A stretch of 57,350 nucleotides of DNA. Origin: Bodo saltans (Eukaryota > Euglenozoa > Kinetoplastea > Eubodonida > Bodonidae). The notes below the pieces were generated by a model. That model had not been told where the DNA came from. It did no database searches and saw nothing but the letters and a program-made list of their open reading frames with translations. Location: contig CYKH01001782.1 of the NCBI GenBank assembly GCA_001460835.1, positions 1 to 57,350 of the forward strand, in the 5' to 3' direction. Both the position numbers and the translations under genes were made by a program. The stretch's first letter is position 1. Every line of letters starts with the position of its first letter. Shown piece by piece: positions 47,301 through 56,375 of the stretch.

Positions 47301-48223
47301 GTACCATGCACACCCTGCGACTACGGTTGCTGCTGTGGGATACTGTCCCCTTCTACTTCACTGTTTGCCTTCGCTGCGATACTGATCCTCCAACTAGCGG
47401 CCAAAAGTTGAGTGGCTCTGTTTGTCTGTTATGGCACAAGGCAGATGCAGATGCTGGTGTTCCGTTGTCCTCACACGCATCGGCATTGCTGCAGCAGAAG
47501 GATGTTGTGGCTGAGAATGGCGGCGCAGTGCTGCTGCGGGTAAGCGGCTTGTTGCTTGACAGCAGCGCAACGGACTTAGGAGGAAACGAAAGTGCAGCGA
47601 TCGACGAAATTGCTCTGCGGCTCGCGTCAGGATCAGCGCTGACTCGCTCATCGAAAACATTACTTTGGGGCTACGATGATGATGGTGGTGCGACAACGAC
47701 GACAGACCAAACGACCACCACGAGCGTACTGCTCGAAGTCCCGCTGACTGTTCAACGCCAACCGTCACGAACCACACGAGCCGGAGCAGCAGACGACGAT
47801 GCGATTGCCTTGTCAATGGAAAGACATCAACCTCTGATGGACCTCTTAGCCAGCATGGATGTATCGATTTGTTTGGAGGTGACACGTGAACGTCCGTCGT
47901 CACTGTCACCTCCTTCGTTAACGAAACGTGCGTCCTCTTCGCTGCATCGATCGAAGAATGCAAGAGAACCAATAATCGTAGAGTTGCCGACGAGGCCTCC
48001 GTCTGCAGTCGACGTGGCGGGTGTTCAATATTGGGAACTAGAAGACGAAGGCGCACTACATCAAAGGCGACAACACCCACAAGACGTGGTGGTGCTAGCT
48101 AACAGCAGTTCTGCTGCTGCCTCAATGGCAACGACTTCATCATCGTACGATGGATTTTCGATTCTCTATCAAGGTCATGGTCAGCTGAAGACCCCACCCC
48201 CACTTCGACCGCAAAAGAAGTGA
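44360..48223 (+). CDS. Large membrane protein with LRR-like N-terminus and hairpin membrane segments
   Basis: A 1,287-residue protein. Residues about 75-215 resemble ribonuclease-inhibitor LRRs (TVTSVDVSMNHLLDQHAATA). Most of the rest is Ser/His/Pro low complexity with CAT, CAG and TCA codon runs. Hydrophobic segments lie at about 412-440 (MAVLSIAIVVVWLPITTSLL), 631-660 (LLVVAISVAFVTSVCGLLIV) and 669-705. The pairing WQHTTESMAV... then W-LP and GKRPR, with a second pair about 200 residues later, resembles the C-terminal PRT_C/reticulon-like membrane hairpins of MCTP-type proteins. This is a pattern resemblance only. A tether or ER-shaping role would be a guess. Confidence 0.65.
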   Translation: MRKPSVSSSPPLSWGDDPSASPAAPSEEPSPPHCMLKRHQSSTPGGGVDIILPSSSQSTSWTYRSLHSLRGKDLSTIYLRKCEAAAIRSSKRIVHRLERIDRHTTNIFDLSGIGPAASVPSFEVALECVALAHAIREVSIKATGATQHDVEALVHHVSMNPTVTSVDVSMNHLLDQHAATALCDLAQHKMTLQRVVYDGCGFAGSKSAAHLERLLEANKKKCQPMYPPAVVTPPAADSSVSPSSGAYDRVESLGIQQQRRAAYPQLPQSTSPLTSPATALFRQQSSNARHATFGAPSHHRHQATPPFAASSTSSTPVLPPIVLTRCSSSGTGSSTSLQHRSKPDQGGSSSRTATMLSLRTVAAQVQNELSTSVAGSEGNDHLALPLQFDRCILAPLRLALRWLTWQHTTESMAVLSIAIVVVWLPITTSLLVILLLIWFGKRPRDALMSATKDAAADGQYYMKNASSVVLSRPGGHHHHHVDPPAPPPQHVSLRNAFHEFMSPFQTAMYQQQQKQELSLSSPMRDATDDGPCHRRPLAALLVRLDGVRWRLHEASTSSTTSSGVVGGYDDGGGRLDEAIHLLLNPFEDSVSPIVDDVILRQKQNIGIGMRSAEADDKLVRQSAALCVRVQWLLVVAISVAFVTSVCGLLIVSSLASLASSLSSPSQTAAIAPLVVQLSSTIFLVGLFSLDVWWHTLVVYCVGLVLGEAPSSTTTSAQGITGTVAGVVTSVFAARASPGPSSPTPARASSNRLQLLHQQPQQLSGGRGRQQKQPPSSRSSSNGGNERTPSSALPRDEFLETVRASTRPQPLDERYVLPPNTPPPPPSLGTVGADDSGQFLLARPSHHHHHISSLNSSIHSPFSRSSQQNGAASSPMIPQGRLLLEAPTKVGSMTTSSSAKSDASLHNGDHRWLSTAMTASTVSCCIQSIEFQMRKRSSTAAAATVSSLRGRIPSSSSLPHLRSGGSQHHHQSPLMSPHRVESTMHTLRLRLLLWDTVPFYFTVCLRCDTDPPTSGQKLSGSVCLLWHKADADAGVPLSSHASALLQQKDVVAENGGAVLLRVSGLLLDSSATDLGGNESAAIDEIALRLASGSALTRSSKTLLWGYDDDGGATTTTDQTTTTSVLLEVPLTVQRQPSRTTRAGAADDDAIALSMERHQPLMDLLASMDVSICLEVTRERPSSLSPPSLTKRASSSLHRSKNAREPIIVELPTRPPSAVDVAGVQYWELEDEGALHQRRQHPQDVVVLANSSSAAASMATTSSSYDGFSILYQGHGQLKTPPPLRPQKK

Positions 48224-48466
48224 TGTGGTAGTAGTGTGCGAAAGCCAGTTTAGGTGTTTTGCTATTTGTGTTTTTTCCTCGTCGTTCCTTTTCCAGTTCT
48301 CGATCGAAAAGAAAAGTTTCTTTCGGATTCGTAGTGTTTTTTTCTTTTCGTTGTAACACCATCTTTTGATGCTACAAATTACTACAAAAATAGATCGTAA
48401 CTCACCTTTTTCCTCTAATTAAATAATTGCCAGCTTCCATACTTCAGTAGTTAAAAACAACAACAA

Positions 48467-49285
48467 ATGCTCCGTCGGTCTTGTTCATGGCTCGTCGCCT
48501 TCACCCCCATCTTCATGCCCAGCCTCTCCCCATCGATGGAAACCGGCAAGATCGTTGAATGGAAGAAGAAGATTGGTGATAAAATCGAAGAGGGCGAGGT
48601 GTGGTGCACCGTTGAGACAGACAAGGCAACCGTCGACTACACAAATGCTGTGGAGACGGGCTACTTGGCCAATGTGTTTGTCAACAACGGGACATCAGTT
48701 CCGGTAGGGAAGACCATCGCGGTGATTGTGGAGGACCAGGCGGACGTAGCCAAGGGAGGTGAGTTCGTTGTCACTGACGGCGCTGCTGCTGCTGCACCTG
48801 CCGCCGCACCTGCTGCCGCCGCTCCTGCTGCTGCTGCTGCGAAACCAGCTCCGAGCAACACCGCTCGGTTTGGTTCTTCTCTTGACGAAGCGATCGCCGC
48901 AAGTGGCCCTGGCGTCGCTCGCATCGCCGCTGGTGTCGACCGCAAAGCACTAGAGTCGGTCACGCCCACTGGACGAGGAGGCCGTTTCCTAAAGCAGGAT
49001 TTGTCACACTTGCCGAATTTCGAATACAAAATGGCCGCCGACGCCTCAGCAGCATCGACCCCCTCATCATCTAGTAGCAGTGCTCCTACTGCTGGAGTGG
49101 TCTCCGCTCCAGCAAAGAAGGCCGCCGCAGCTGCACCTTCGTCCGGCGTTATTATTCTGAAGCGAGCCCCGGTCACCAACTTTCAGGTCTCTGACACAAA
49201 GCTGTTGCGTAAGCTCGCCGCTGCCGCACAAAAGAAAGCGAAAGCTGCTGCCCCTCAACCAGTAGTACCAGCCGCAAAGAAGTAA
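48467..49285 (+). CDS. Lipoyl and E3-binding-domain protein (PDH component X/E2-like) lacking the catalytic domain
   Basis: A 272-residue protein. The N-terminus MLRRSCSWLVAF looks like a mitochondrial presequence. Residues about 15-90 form a lipoyl domain with the lipoylated lysine K53 in ETDKATVDY. An Ala/Pro linker (105-128) leads to a peripheral-subunit/E3-binding domain at about 148-182 (GPGVARIAAGVDRKALES then GRGGRFLKQDL). A second Ala/Ser/Pro linker follows. The ~230-residue acyltransferase domain of E2, with its HxxxDG motif, is absent. This resembles the E3-binding protein (component X) of pyruvate dehydrogenase, though shorter. It would dock dihydrolipoamide dehydrogenase and carry acyl or reduced lipoyl groups. 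Confidence 0.85.
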   Translation: MLRRSCSWLVAFTPIFMPSLSPSMETGKIVEWKKKIGDKIEEGEVWCTVETDKATVDYTNAVETGYLANVFVNNGTSVPVGKTIAVIVEDQADVAKGGEFVVTDGAAAAAPAAAPAAAAPAAAAAKPAPSNTARFGSSLDEAIAASGPGVARIAAGVDRKALESVTPTGRGGRFLKQDLSHLPNFEYKMAADASAASTPSSSSSSAPTAGVVSAPAKKAAAAAPSSGVIILKRAPVTNFQVSDTKLLRKLAAAAQKKAKAAAPQPVVPAAKK

Positions 49286-49614
49286 AAAGGGAAAATGTGA
49301 AATCGCGCTCAAGACGAAAATGTTGCACCCAAAGGTTGCTTTCTGTACGTGTGTGGTGCGACGAGGAGATTCTATAGCGGCGGCAAATCATGAGAGGGTG
49401 AGAGGAATACAAATGCGTGAGAGAATGTGGCGGATTGGAATACTTTGTTTTGTTTCATTCTCTTGTCTCCTCACTTTCGTGTGGAGGTGATGCGCGATTA
49501 AACATTTCCTTCGATGTGTGAAACAAACCGTTTTTAGATGTTTCATGAATAGGATTCTTTTATTTCTCCTTCATTTTTTTTTAAAATTTCTGCAAGAACT
49601 CGACTCACACAATA
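49286..49614 (+). other. Spacer before the La gene
   Basis: No gene is seen. A T/C tract at about 49557-49582 followed by TGCAAG at 49596 is a plausible acceptor 18 nt before the La start. Confidence 0.55.
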
Positions 49615-50652
49615 ATGTCCCTCTCTGCCGACCTCCAGGCCAAGCTCCAAAAGCAGGTGGAGTTCTACTTCAGCGACGTCAACATCGCCAAGGACGTCTT
49701 CCTTAAGGCGAAGATGGCTGAGAGCGCCGAGGGTTTCATCCCCCTTGCCGTGCTCCTGACGTTCAACCGCGTGAATGCCGTCACCAAGGACGCGAAGGTC
49801 CTTGCCGAGTCGATCAAGGCCAGCCCCCTGTTGGTTGTCGATGAGGAAAACCTCCAGGTCCGCCGTGCTCAGCCCCTGCCCGAGTCGATCCAGACCGATG
49901 CTGAGACTGTTTACGTGAAGCCCGTCCCCGCTAACTCCACTTTGGAAGACCTCCAGGAGTTCTTCGGCAAGTTCGGCACTGTCCGCGCTGTGTGGCGCCG
50001 CTACTTTGGGGGAGCCAACAAGGAAACTGGCTCCAACACCGCCAAGCAATCCGTGTTCGTGGTCTTTGGCACCAAAGAGGAGGCGGAGAAGTTCAAGAAC
50101 GAGCCCCCTCAGTTCGACGGTGCCCAGCTCCTGGTTCAATGGAAGCTTGAGTACCTCCAGCGTAAGGCCGAGGAGATGGCCGCCAAGAGCAAGCTCAAGG
50201 CCGCGTCCAAGGTCGGCTCTGCTGCCGCCTCTAGCTCCAACACCCGCACCACCCCAGAGATGCCCAAGAGCGCCTCATACACCATTAGCGGCGTCGGCGA
50301 GATCGAGAAGTTCTCGTCGATCAAGGGCCTCTGGCCTGCCGAGGAACAGAAGGGCGTCCGATATGTCTTCATGCCCGATAAGGAAACCGCCCAGGTGATT
50401 TTCCAGGACGAGCAGACCGGCACCGTCATGACCAGCGACCTCGAGAAGCGCGGAACCACCCTGAACGGTAAGGTCCCCTCGGTGAAGAAGTTGGAGGGTG
50501 CTGATGAGACTGACCTCCTCGCAAATGTGGAGAAGGAAATCTCCGAGCGCGCTGCTCAGAACAACGGTAGCCGTGGAGGCGGTCGCGGTGGACGAGGCGG
50601 TGCTCGCGGTGGTCGCGGTGGTGGCCGCGGTGGCAAGCGCCCCCGTGAGTAA
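49615..50652 (+). CDS. SSB: La protein (RNA 3'-oligoU-binding chaperone)
   Basis: A 345-residue La homologue. The La motif spans about 6-88 (LQKQVEFYFSDVNIAKDVFL), followed by RRM1 at about 105-185 (ETVYVKPVPANSTLEDLQEF, SVFVVFGTKEEAEKF). A C-terminal RRM2-like segment (about 222-290) precedes an RGG tail (GGRGGRGGARGGRGGG) and a basic end. La binds UUU-OH ends of RNA polymerase III transcripts and aids tRNA maturation; the RGG tail is an additional RNA-binding element. Codons are strongly C/G-ending, consistent with high expression. Confidence 0.94.
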   Translation: MSLSADLQAKLQKQVEFYFSDVNIAKDVFLKAKMAESAEGFIPLAVLLTFNRVNAVTKDAKVLAESIKASPLLVVDEENLQVRRAQPLPESIQTDAETVYVKPVPANSTLEDLQEFFGKFGTVRAVWRRYFGGANKETGSNTAKQSVFVVFGTKEEAEKFKNEPPQFDGAQLLVQWKLEYLQRKAEEMAAKSKLKAASKVGSAAASSSNTRTTPEMPKSASYTISGVGEIEKFSSIKGLWPAEEQKGVRYVFMPDKETAQVIFQDEQTGTVMTSDLEKRGTTLNGKVPSVKKLEGADETDLLANVEKEISERAAQNNGSRGGGRGGRGGARGGRGGGRGGKRPRE

Positions 50653-51314
50653 GCGAAGAAAAATGCAGCTCGGACAATCACACAACAAAATGCAGAAATC
50701 TCAGCGCCGGACGAGCTCTTTTGAAAGCGGTCTTGGCTGTACATGATTCTGTATTGAGTGTTGTCCGGATTGACACAGAGAAAAAGAAAGGAACGGTTAA
50801 GCAAGGGAGTGAGAGATTAGCACGTACCCCATCCCCAAAACCCCATTTTGTGTTTGTTGAGTAAAGAAAACGATGATGCGTAAGAAACGTCGATGCTTTG
50901 TCCCTTTTTGGATGGCGTGAAACAAGAAAACTGATTGCACTGCATGTTTCCTTCCTTCGGGATAAAAAAGCGGCTGACAAAACAAAACAAAAAAACAAAA
51001 AAAGCTTCGTTCCATGCCCTAAAGTTGTAAATCCGCTCGACAAACGGAAATTATTCTCTCTTACCTGTTTACACTTCTGCAGGAATCAAATAAAAGAGGA
51101 TTGATAACGACTTGCCAAACCCCTGCAAATACCCCACACGTGTGTGCCTCTGTTCCTCCATCTCCGGCACCACATATCACACATTCTTATCGCGTCTGGT
51201 CTTTAGTTTTTATTGAAACTCTTTGAAATTCTTTGAAGAGTCTGCACGAGAGAAGGGCACAATTTTTATCCAGTCCTACACGCATATCACTTCAATTCAG
51301 CTCCCTTATTTCGG
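50653..51314 (+). other. Spacer before the calpain gene
   Basis: No gene is seen. Candidate acceptors are CTTCTGCAG ending at 51082, TATCCAG ending near 51273 and ATTCAG ending at 51300. A-rich runs at 50979-51003 may belong to the La 3' UTR. Confidence 0.55.
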
Positions 51315-53753
51315 ATGCTTGCTGTGCCCACGATCAAAGGAGAGCGCACGTTGCTCACCAACGGGCTCTACCAAATTGTCGCCGATGGGGCTGAGGGCGG
51401 GAAGCTTATCGCGCTTTTCAACTCAAACCCTGACCTACAATTCAACGTTGTGTTTGAATTCACGGAACCAATCTTGAACCCACTTGCGCATACCAAGGCG
51501 GACGGCACCAAGTACGCCTTGAGCATCTACCCGGGCGAGACGAAAGAATTTGTGTCCGGGAAGTACAGATCTGTCAAGAAGCAGTACAACTTTGGCGCAC
51601 CAGATAAAGCGTGGCTGGACAAGCGGACCCAAGAAGTCGACAAGTCGGTGGAATTAGAAATTGCTGCTGTGAAAGATGTGCTTCAACGAAACCCTCGCGC
51701 GGACAAGAAATACAGCGCTGACTACGTCGCCAACTTGTGCGTGGACAACCACACGGCGTTTGTCGATGTGACATTTCTTCCACGCGCTAGTTCATTAGCT
51801 CGTGACTTCGAAGGCAAAGCTCCTTCTTACATGTGGATGCGGCCGGTGGTCTACTGCAAAGAACAACCATGTTTATTCGTCAACAGCATCGAGCCGAACG
51901 ACATTGACCAGGGACAGCTAGGAGATTGCTACCTGATGTGCGCGATGGCGTGCGCAAGCGAATACCCTGCGTTGGTCAAAGATTTGTTTAGTCCCCAACA
52001 AGTCCCTCAGCTTGGTATTTACCGAGTGCGTCTCTGTAAGAATGGCTGGTGGCAAGTCACCACCATTGACGACCTGCTGCCCATCAACCCCGTCACTCGA
52101 CTTCCTGCGTACGCAAAGAACAGGGAGGAGCCTCATGAGCTGTGGGTGTCGCTGATTGAAAAGGCGTATGCGAAGTTGTACGGCTCTTACGCCGCCATCC
52201 GTGCCGGAGATCCTGCTCACGCACTTGCGGATTTACTTGGGTTCCCTTTTGAACGATTTTCGCAACTGGCACAGTGGCAAAACGACAAGGATTCGTTCTT
52301 TGAGTATTTGATGCAATGCAACGCTGAGAATTGTATTATTGCGCTTGGCACCCCTGGCTCTGAAAGTAGCCCAGGCTCCGGCGCGACCTCCGGCGGAGGT
52401 GCCGGTGCCGCACCGAAGCTGACGGAAGAAGAAAAACGAGCCCAGCAAGAAAAGTACAAAGCAGTAGGCCTCACCACCAACCACGCATTCTCACTGCTCA
52501 AAGTCAGGAACGTGAACAACGTTCGTCTCTGCCAAATTCGTAACCCATGGGGTAACGACGTGGAGTGGAACGGCGCATGGAGCGACGATAGCAACTTGTG
52601 GACCCCAGAAATGATGGACGCGGTCAACTTTACCAAAGCTGACGACGGTACGTTCTGGATGTGCTGGGAGGATGTCATTCAATGGTTCGATGGCGGCAGT
52701 ATTGCATACGTGAATCACACTGCTACCCAACTTCGCGTCGCTGGCAACTTCGATCAAGGCGTGCCAGATGTCATTGTCAAGCTGCATGTATCGAAGCCGT
52801 TGTTTTTGTGGTTTGGCTGTCATCAACGCGACTCTCGCGGCCTTGTCGCTGGCGACAAGGATCAAAAATACTGCGGCGTGCAGGTGAGCTTCGTGCAAGA
52901 CAAGCCCGGTGCCAGCAATGTCACCAAATCTGTTGTCCTCGGCACAAATGGCAATGGCTCGTACCAGAGCAGTCGTGACACGTTTGGCAGAATTGAATTG
53001 ACGCCATCAGAGCAGCCGTACTACGTACTTGCCCAAGCGTTTCAAGATATCCAAAAGTCGTTTGTGCTGTCGTTTTTTATCGAAGATCCGTCTGCATTCT
53101 CCAAAATTTCATTTGTATCGTTTACAGATGGAACTCCGGCGAAGAAACGGTACAACCCGGCCTCTGCATTTCACTCGTCCTTTGCGCCAGTGCAGGTGTC
53201 CGCCCAGTACCAACTCCTGCTTCCACAGAACAAGGTTCCTATTGAGCAAACTGGTGAGTTGGTGAACTTCTCGCCACCGCTTGCCAAGACGAATTTGACA
53301 GTCAAGCCGAAGTCCTCAGCGCCACAGACCGCGGCAGCAGCACCGGCAGCAGCACCATCGAACAGAAAATCGAAGCTGTACATCACCATCGTCAGCGGAA
53401 AAGATCTTGTCGCGAAGGACATTGGTGGCACCAGCGACCCATACGTCACGATCAACCTGTACGATGAAAAGGGGAAGCGATACCCGGATGTTCCAGAGCT
53501 GTCCACACGGTTTATCAAGAACACGTTAAATCCTGTATGGGGTGAAAAATTTACGTTATCGGTGTACCCCACGGATATTATCTTCATGGAGTGTTGGGAC
53601 AAAGATTTATTCGGAAGAGACGCAATGGGGAGTTGTCGATTCACAGTTCAGTCGCTAGGATTGACCGCGGCGGGCGATGCGAAACGCGAAGCGAAGGCAC
53701 TTAAGGGAGGTGACGCCACTGGGGAGCTGGAGCTTCTGTTCACGCTGTCGTAA
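51315..53753 (+). CDS. Calpain-type cysteine peptidase with C2 domain and complete catalytic triad
   Basis: An 812-residue protein. Residues 5-115 match the kinetoplastid calpain N-terminal domain (DUF1935-like). The CysPc protease domain spans about 145-480 with C205 (GQLGDCYLMC), H390 (TTNHAFSLL) and N410 (IRNPWG), the full catalytic triad. A Gly/Ser/Ala-rich insert lies just before the His motif (about 350-370). A domain III-like beta region (about 490-640) and an Ala/Pro linker lead to a C2 domain at about 685-800 (LYITIVSGKDLVAKD, TSDPYVTINLYD) with Ca2+-ligand-type aspartates. Calpains are Ca2+-dependent regulatory proteases. Many kinetoplastid calpain-like proteins have lost these residues; this one has not. 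Confidence 0.93.
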   Translation: MLAVPTIKGERTLLTNGLYQIVADGAEGGKLIALFNSNPDLQFNVVFEFTEPILNPLAHTKADGTKYALSIYPGETKEFVSGKYRSVKKQYNFGAPDKAWLDKRTQEVDKSVELEIAAVKDVLQRNPRADKKYSADYVANLCVDNHTAFVDVTFLPRASSLARDFEGKAPSYMWMRPVVYCKEQPCLFVNSIEPNDIDQGQLGDCYLMCAMACASEYPALVKDLFSPQQVPQLGIYRVRLCKNGWWQVTTIDDLLPINPVTRLPAYAKNREEPHELWVSLIEKAYAKLYGSYAAIRAGDPAHALADLLGFPFERFSQLAQWQNDKDSFFEYLMQCNAENCIIALGTPGSESSPGSGATSGGGAGAAPKLTEEEKRAQQEKYKAVGLTTNHAFSLLKVRNVNNVRLCQIRNPWGNDVEWNGAWSDDSNLWTPEMMDAVNFTKADDGTFWMCWEDVIQWFDGGSIAYVNHTATQLRVAGNFDQGVPDVIVKLHVSKPLFLWFGCHQRDSRGLVAGDKDQKYCGVQVSFVQDKPGASNVTKSVVLGTNGNGSYQSSRDTFGRIELTPSEQPYYVLAQAFQDIQKSFVLSFFIEDPSAFSKISFVSFTDGTPAKKRYNPASAFHSSFAPVQVSAQYQLLLPQNKVPIEQTGELVNFSPPLAKTNLTVKPKSSAPQTAAAAPAAAPSNRKSKLYITIVSGKDLVAKDIGGTSDPYVTINLYDEKGKRYPDVPELSTRFIKNTLNPVWGEKFTLSVYPTDIIFMECWDKDLFGRDAMGSCRFTVQSLGLTAAGDAKREAKALKGGDATGELELLFTLS

Positions 53754-54785
53754 CAAGGGGGGCTAAAAAAGTGTAGGAGAGAACGGATGAATAGAAGGAA
53801 CGAGAACAATAAAAAAGAATGACGTGAAAACGAAAACCACAACACACACTGCATTTTATTGTGAATGACCCGCCCCAACGGCAGCGCAAGAGAGAGGTTG
53901 ACTATTTTTAAAAGCAACAAACACCGAGAAAGCAGCGGCACTCGGGAGGCGCAAAGCGCAACGAGAGGTTGCACCACCCCCCTCGGCCCTTTTTCCTGGT
54001 ATTGACCCACGTTGTTGCGTTTCTGAATAAAAATCACTCCTGGACTGTCGTTGCCGTACTTTTTTTTTTTTTTTGTACGCAGTTTTTTCATTTTTCATTT
54101 TGAAGTCGTCACTCGATGAATTTGTTTTCCAATATCGACAAATAAGAATGTGCGAAACGTTTTTTTTTTTTTTTTGCATTTTTTGCAGAAAGACAACACA
54201 CAACGAAGCGTCAAACTCACTTCTGCTGGATTCACATTCAAAGCAGACTTCGGAGCGTCAAACGAAACGAGCCAAAATCAGCTTCAGGAAGTAGTAGTTC
54301 CCTTGCCTTTATCATCATCCATTGTGTGCTTAGAACTACAATCAGTTTTCAAGCAGCGAACTTGTCGACGCGTTCATATTTCCAGAAGGACCTAAGCCGT
54401 CGACTTTAGAAAGAAAAAAGAAGTGACATTGTGAATTAGTTGTGACTTGTCAAACACGGCGCACTCAAGCAACAACATCCAAGTATCAGTTTTTGTTTCT
54501 GGTAAACAAAGAACCCAACACACTTCAGGGAATTACGCTATTATACCAAAAAGCGTTTTTTTCCCCTTCAACTTGCACCGTCCTTCTCTCTGCACGTCAT
54601 TTTTCTGTCAGTTTGAGAGCGCAGGATATTTAAGGCAGTTCGCTCTTTTGTAACACGAACGACTGTTGTATCCCCTGCCTATCTGACAGTGGTGCTTGTG
54701 ACAGGAAAAAAAACAAACAAACAAAAAAACACCTCAAGCAACGGTTCTCGGAGAAACAAAAATTACGTTGAACCTTGCTCGATAT
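53754..54785 (+). other. About 1 kb spacer with a strong internal splice acceptor
   Basis: No convincing gene is seen. Two long T-runs occur at about 54060-54074 and 54160-54175. The second, followed by GCATTTTTTGCAG ending at 54188, is the best acceptor in the region. If used for the zinc-knuckle gene the 5' UTR would be about 600 nt, long for a kinetoplastid; a later acceptor or a short undetected gene are alternatives. Confidence 0.55.
54160..54188 (+). promoter_or_regulatory. Strong trans-splice-acceptor-like site
   Basis: Sixteen T residues, then GCATTTTTTGCAG. It has the strongest tract-plus-AG layout in the window yet no ORF follows for almost 600 nt. Confidence 0.5.
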
Positions 54786-54881
54786 ATGATTCCATTACCG
54801 CAGCAGTGCACGACAACTACACCCGCTATGATTCCAGCAGCAAGTCCTGTGCAGCTGCCTCAACAACAGCTGCCCCTGCCA

Positions 54882-54912
<31 letters not shown>

Positions 54913-56375
54913 ATATCACAATACTTCAGAGTGCGCTCTCACCAAGTCCCATGCTGCAGCAGCAACACAATTTTCAACAACAGCAGCATGTATTTCAACC
55001 CACCACCACTCCGACTGCTGCGGGATACTACGCAACTCAGCAGCTGCATCCGAGCGGGTCGACATCATCATCGGCGAGCGTAGTCACTTACGCCACTACT
55101 ACTTCCCTGCCTCCCTCCTCGCTGTTGCAAGTAGCGGTGGGCGGAGAGCATCAGCATCATTCTTATCACGCATTGAACAACTCTGCCGCGACTTACGTAT
55201 CGCTCCCATATCAACAACACCAAGCACAGCTGGTGCAGCACCAGCAACAGTTTTCGTTGGCACCACCGCCACAACAACAACAAGTGCAGCACGTCTACTT
55301 GCCGCAACAGCCAACGACAGCAATACAGCAGCATGTCATGCTAACCCAACAACAGCAGCAGCCACAGCAGCAGCTTCTTCACCCGTTGATGATGTACAGC
55401 GAGGCGCCCCGGCCCCTGCAGGAACCTCAGTATCACTTTCACTATCATCAACCCACACCACCAACAGCAACAAGTTACGTGGCCATGTCGTCAGCACCGT
55501 CACAGCACATCATATCTCAGCCTCAGCCCCAGCCCCACCAACACATGTACTACACCTCCTCAGCGCCCTCACCAGGAGGGTGCTCAGTTGTGTACTCGTC
55601 AGTAGCAACACCTCCATCCACATCGCTTGCTCAAAACAGCGGTGGTGTCCCAACACCGTATTACGTGATGCAACATCCGTCGCCTCTCGCCGCCCCACCG
55701 ACACCTTTGTATCATAGCCATTTTTCCACTCAACCCTCGTCGAATGGCATCTCACCTGGTGCCGCCACCACCAATGCTGCCGCCTCGCCGCCTTATTCTA
55801 ATCCTTCTTCTACGGGTATTGCCACAGGAGCAGGCGGGTCCGTTGTGAGCTTCTCGTTCCCTACGTTTGCTGGAGAGGGGGGAGCAGGTGGCAACGGCGG
55901 GAGTGAGCCGCCTCTTTCTTCTCAGTTTCTCATCGAAGGATCCCAGTATCAGCACTTCCAATCAGCCCAACCCCCACCACCGCCGCCGCTTCCACCGCCA
56001 TCGCCTACATCCACTGCGTCTGTGAGCGGCGAGGTAAAGGATTCTACCGAAAAGTGTTACTTGTGTCATCAGCCGGGTCACTACGCCAGGATGTGCACGA
56101 CCATGACCCGCGCGATGCTGGTGTCCCCGCTTACATGTTACCGCTGTCAGCAGCGTGGCCACATCGCGAAGCATTGCCCGTCTCGCCAACAGCAACGCGA
56201 GGACCGCGAAAACTCTGCGAGCGGCGGCGGCGCAGGAGGAGTTGGTGGAGGTGGAATTAGCGGGGCTGACATTTCAGGCCAGTCTTCTTTATCGCCACCA
56301 CTGTCGCTCGTCGTGGGAGGGCTCGACAACAGTATCAACATCGGCACTTCGTCATCGACGCCGACGCATCAATAG
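54786..56375 (+). CDS. Gln-rich protein with two CCHC zinc knuckles
   Basis: A 529-residue protein. Residues 1-400 are dominated by Gln, His, Pro, Ser, Thr and Tyr, prion-like low complexity. Two CCHC knuckles follow: CYLCHQPGHYARMC (C424 on) and CYRCQQRGHIAKHC (C451 on), both with intact C-x2-C-x4-H-x4-C. A Gly-rich tail ends the protein. CCHC knuckles bind single-stranded nucleic acid; kinetoplastids use such proteins (UMSBP, ZFP types) in kinetoplast DNA binding and mRNA control. The low-complexity tail suggests an RNA-granule protein, by inference. ATG 54786 is the first in-frame ATG; an in-frame TTG upstream is not used. Confidence 0.85.
54882..54910 (+). repeat. CAG trinucleotide run coding for polyglutamine
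   Basis: About nine CAG units in a row within the zinc-knuckle gene, part of a longer Gln-rich stretch. Such a run is prone to length change. Confidence 0.95.

Noticed and set aside
47394-48080. 228-codon minus-strand frame inside the large membrane protein gene
   Set aside because: Low-complexity His/Arg/Ser composition is a reflection of the + strand codons; no acceptor lies upstream on that strand.
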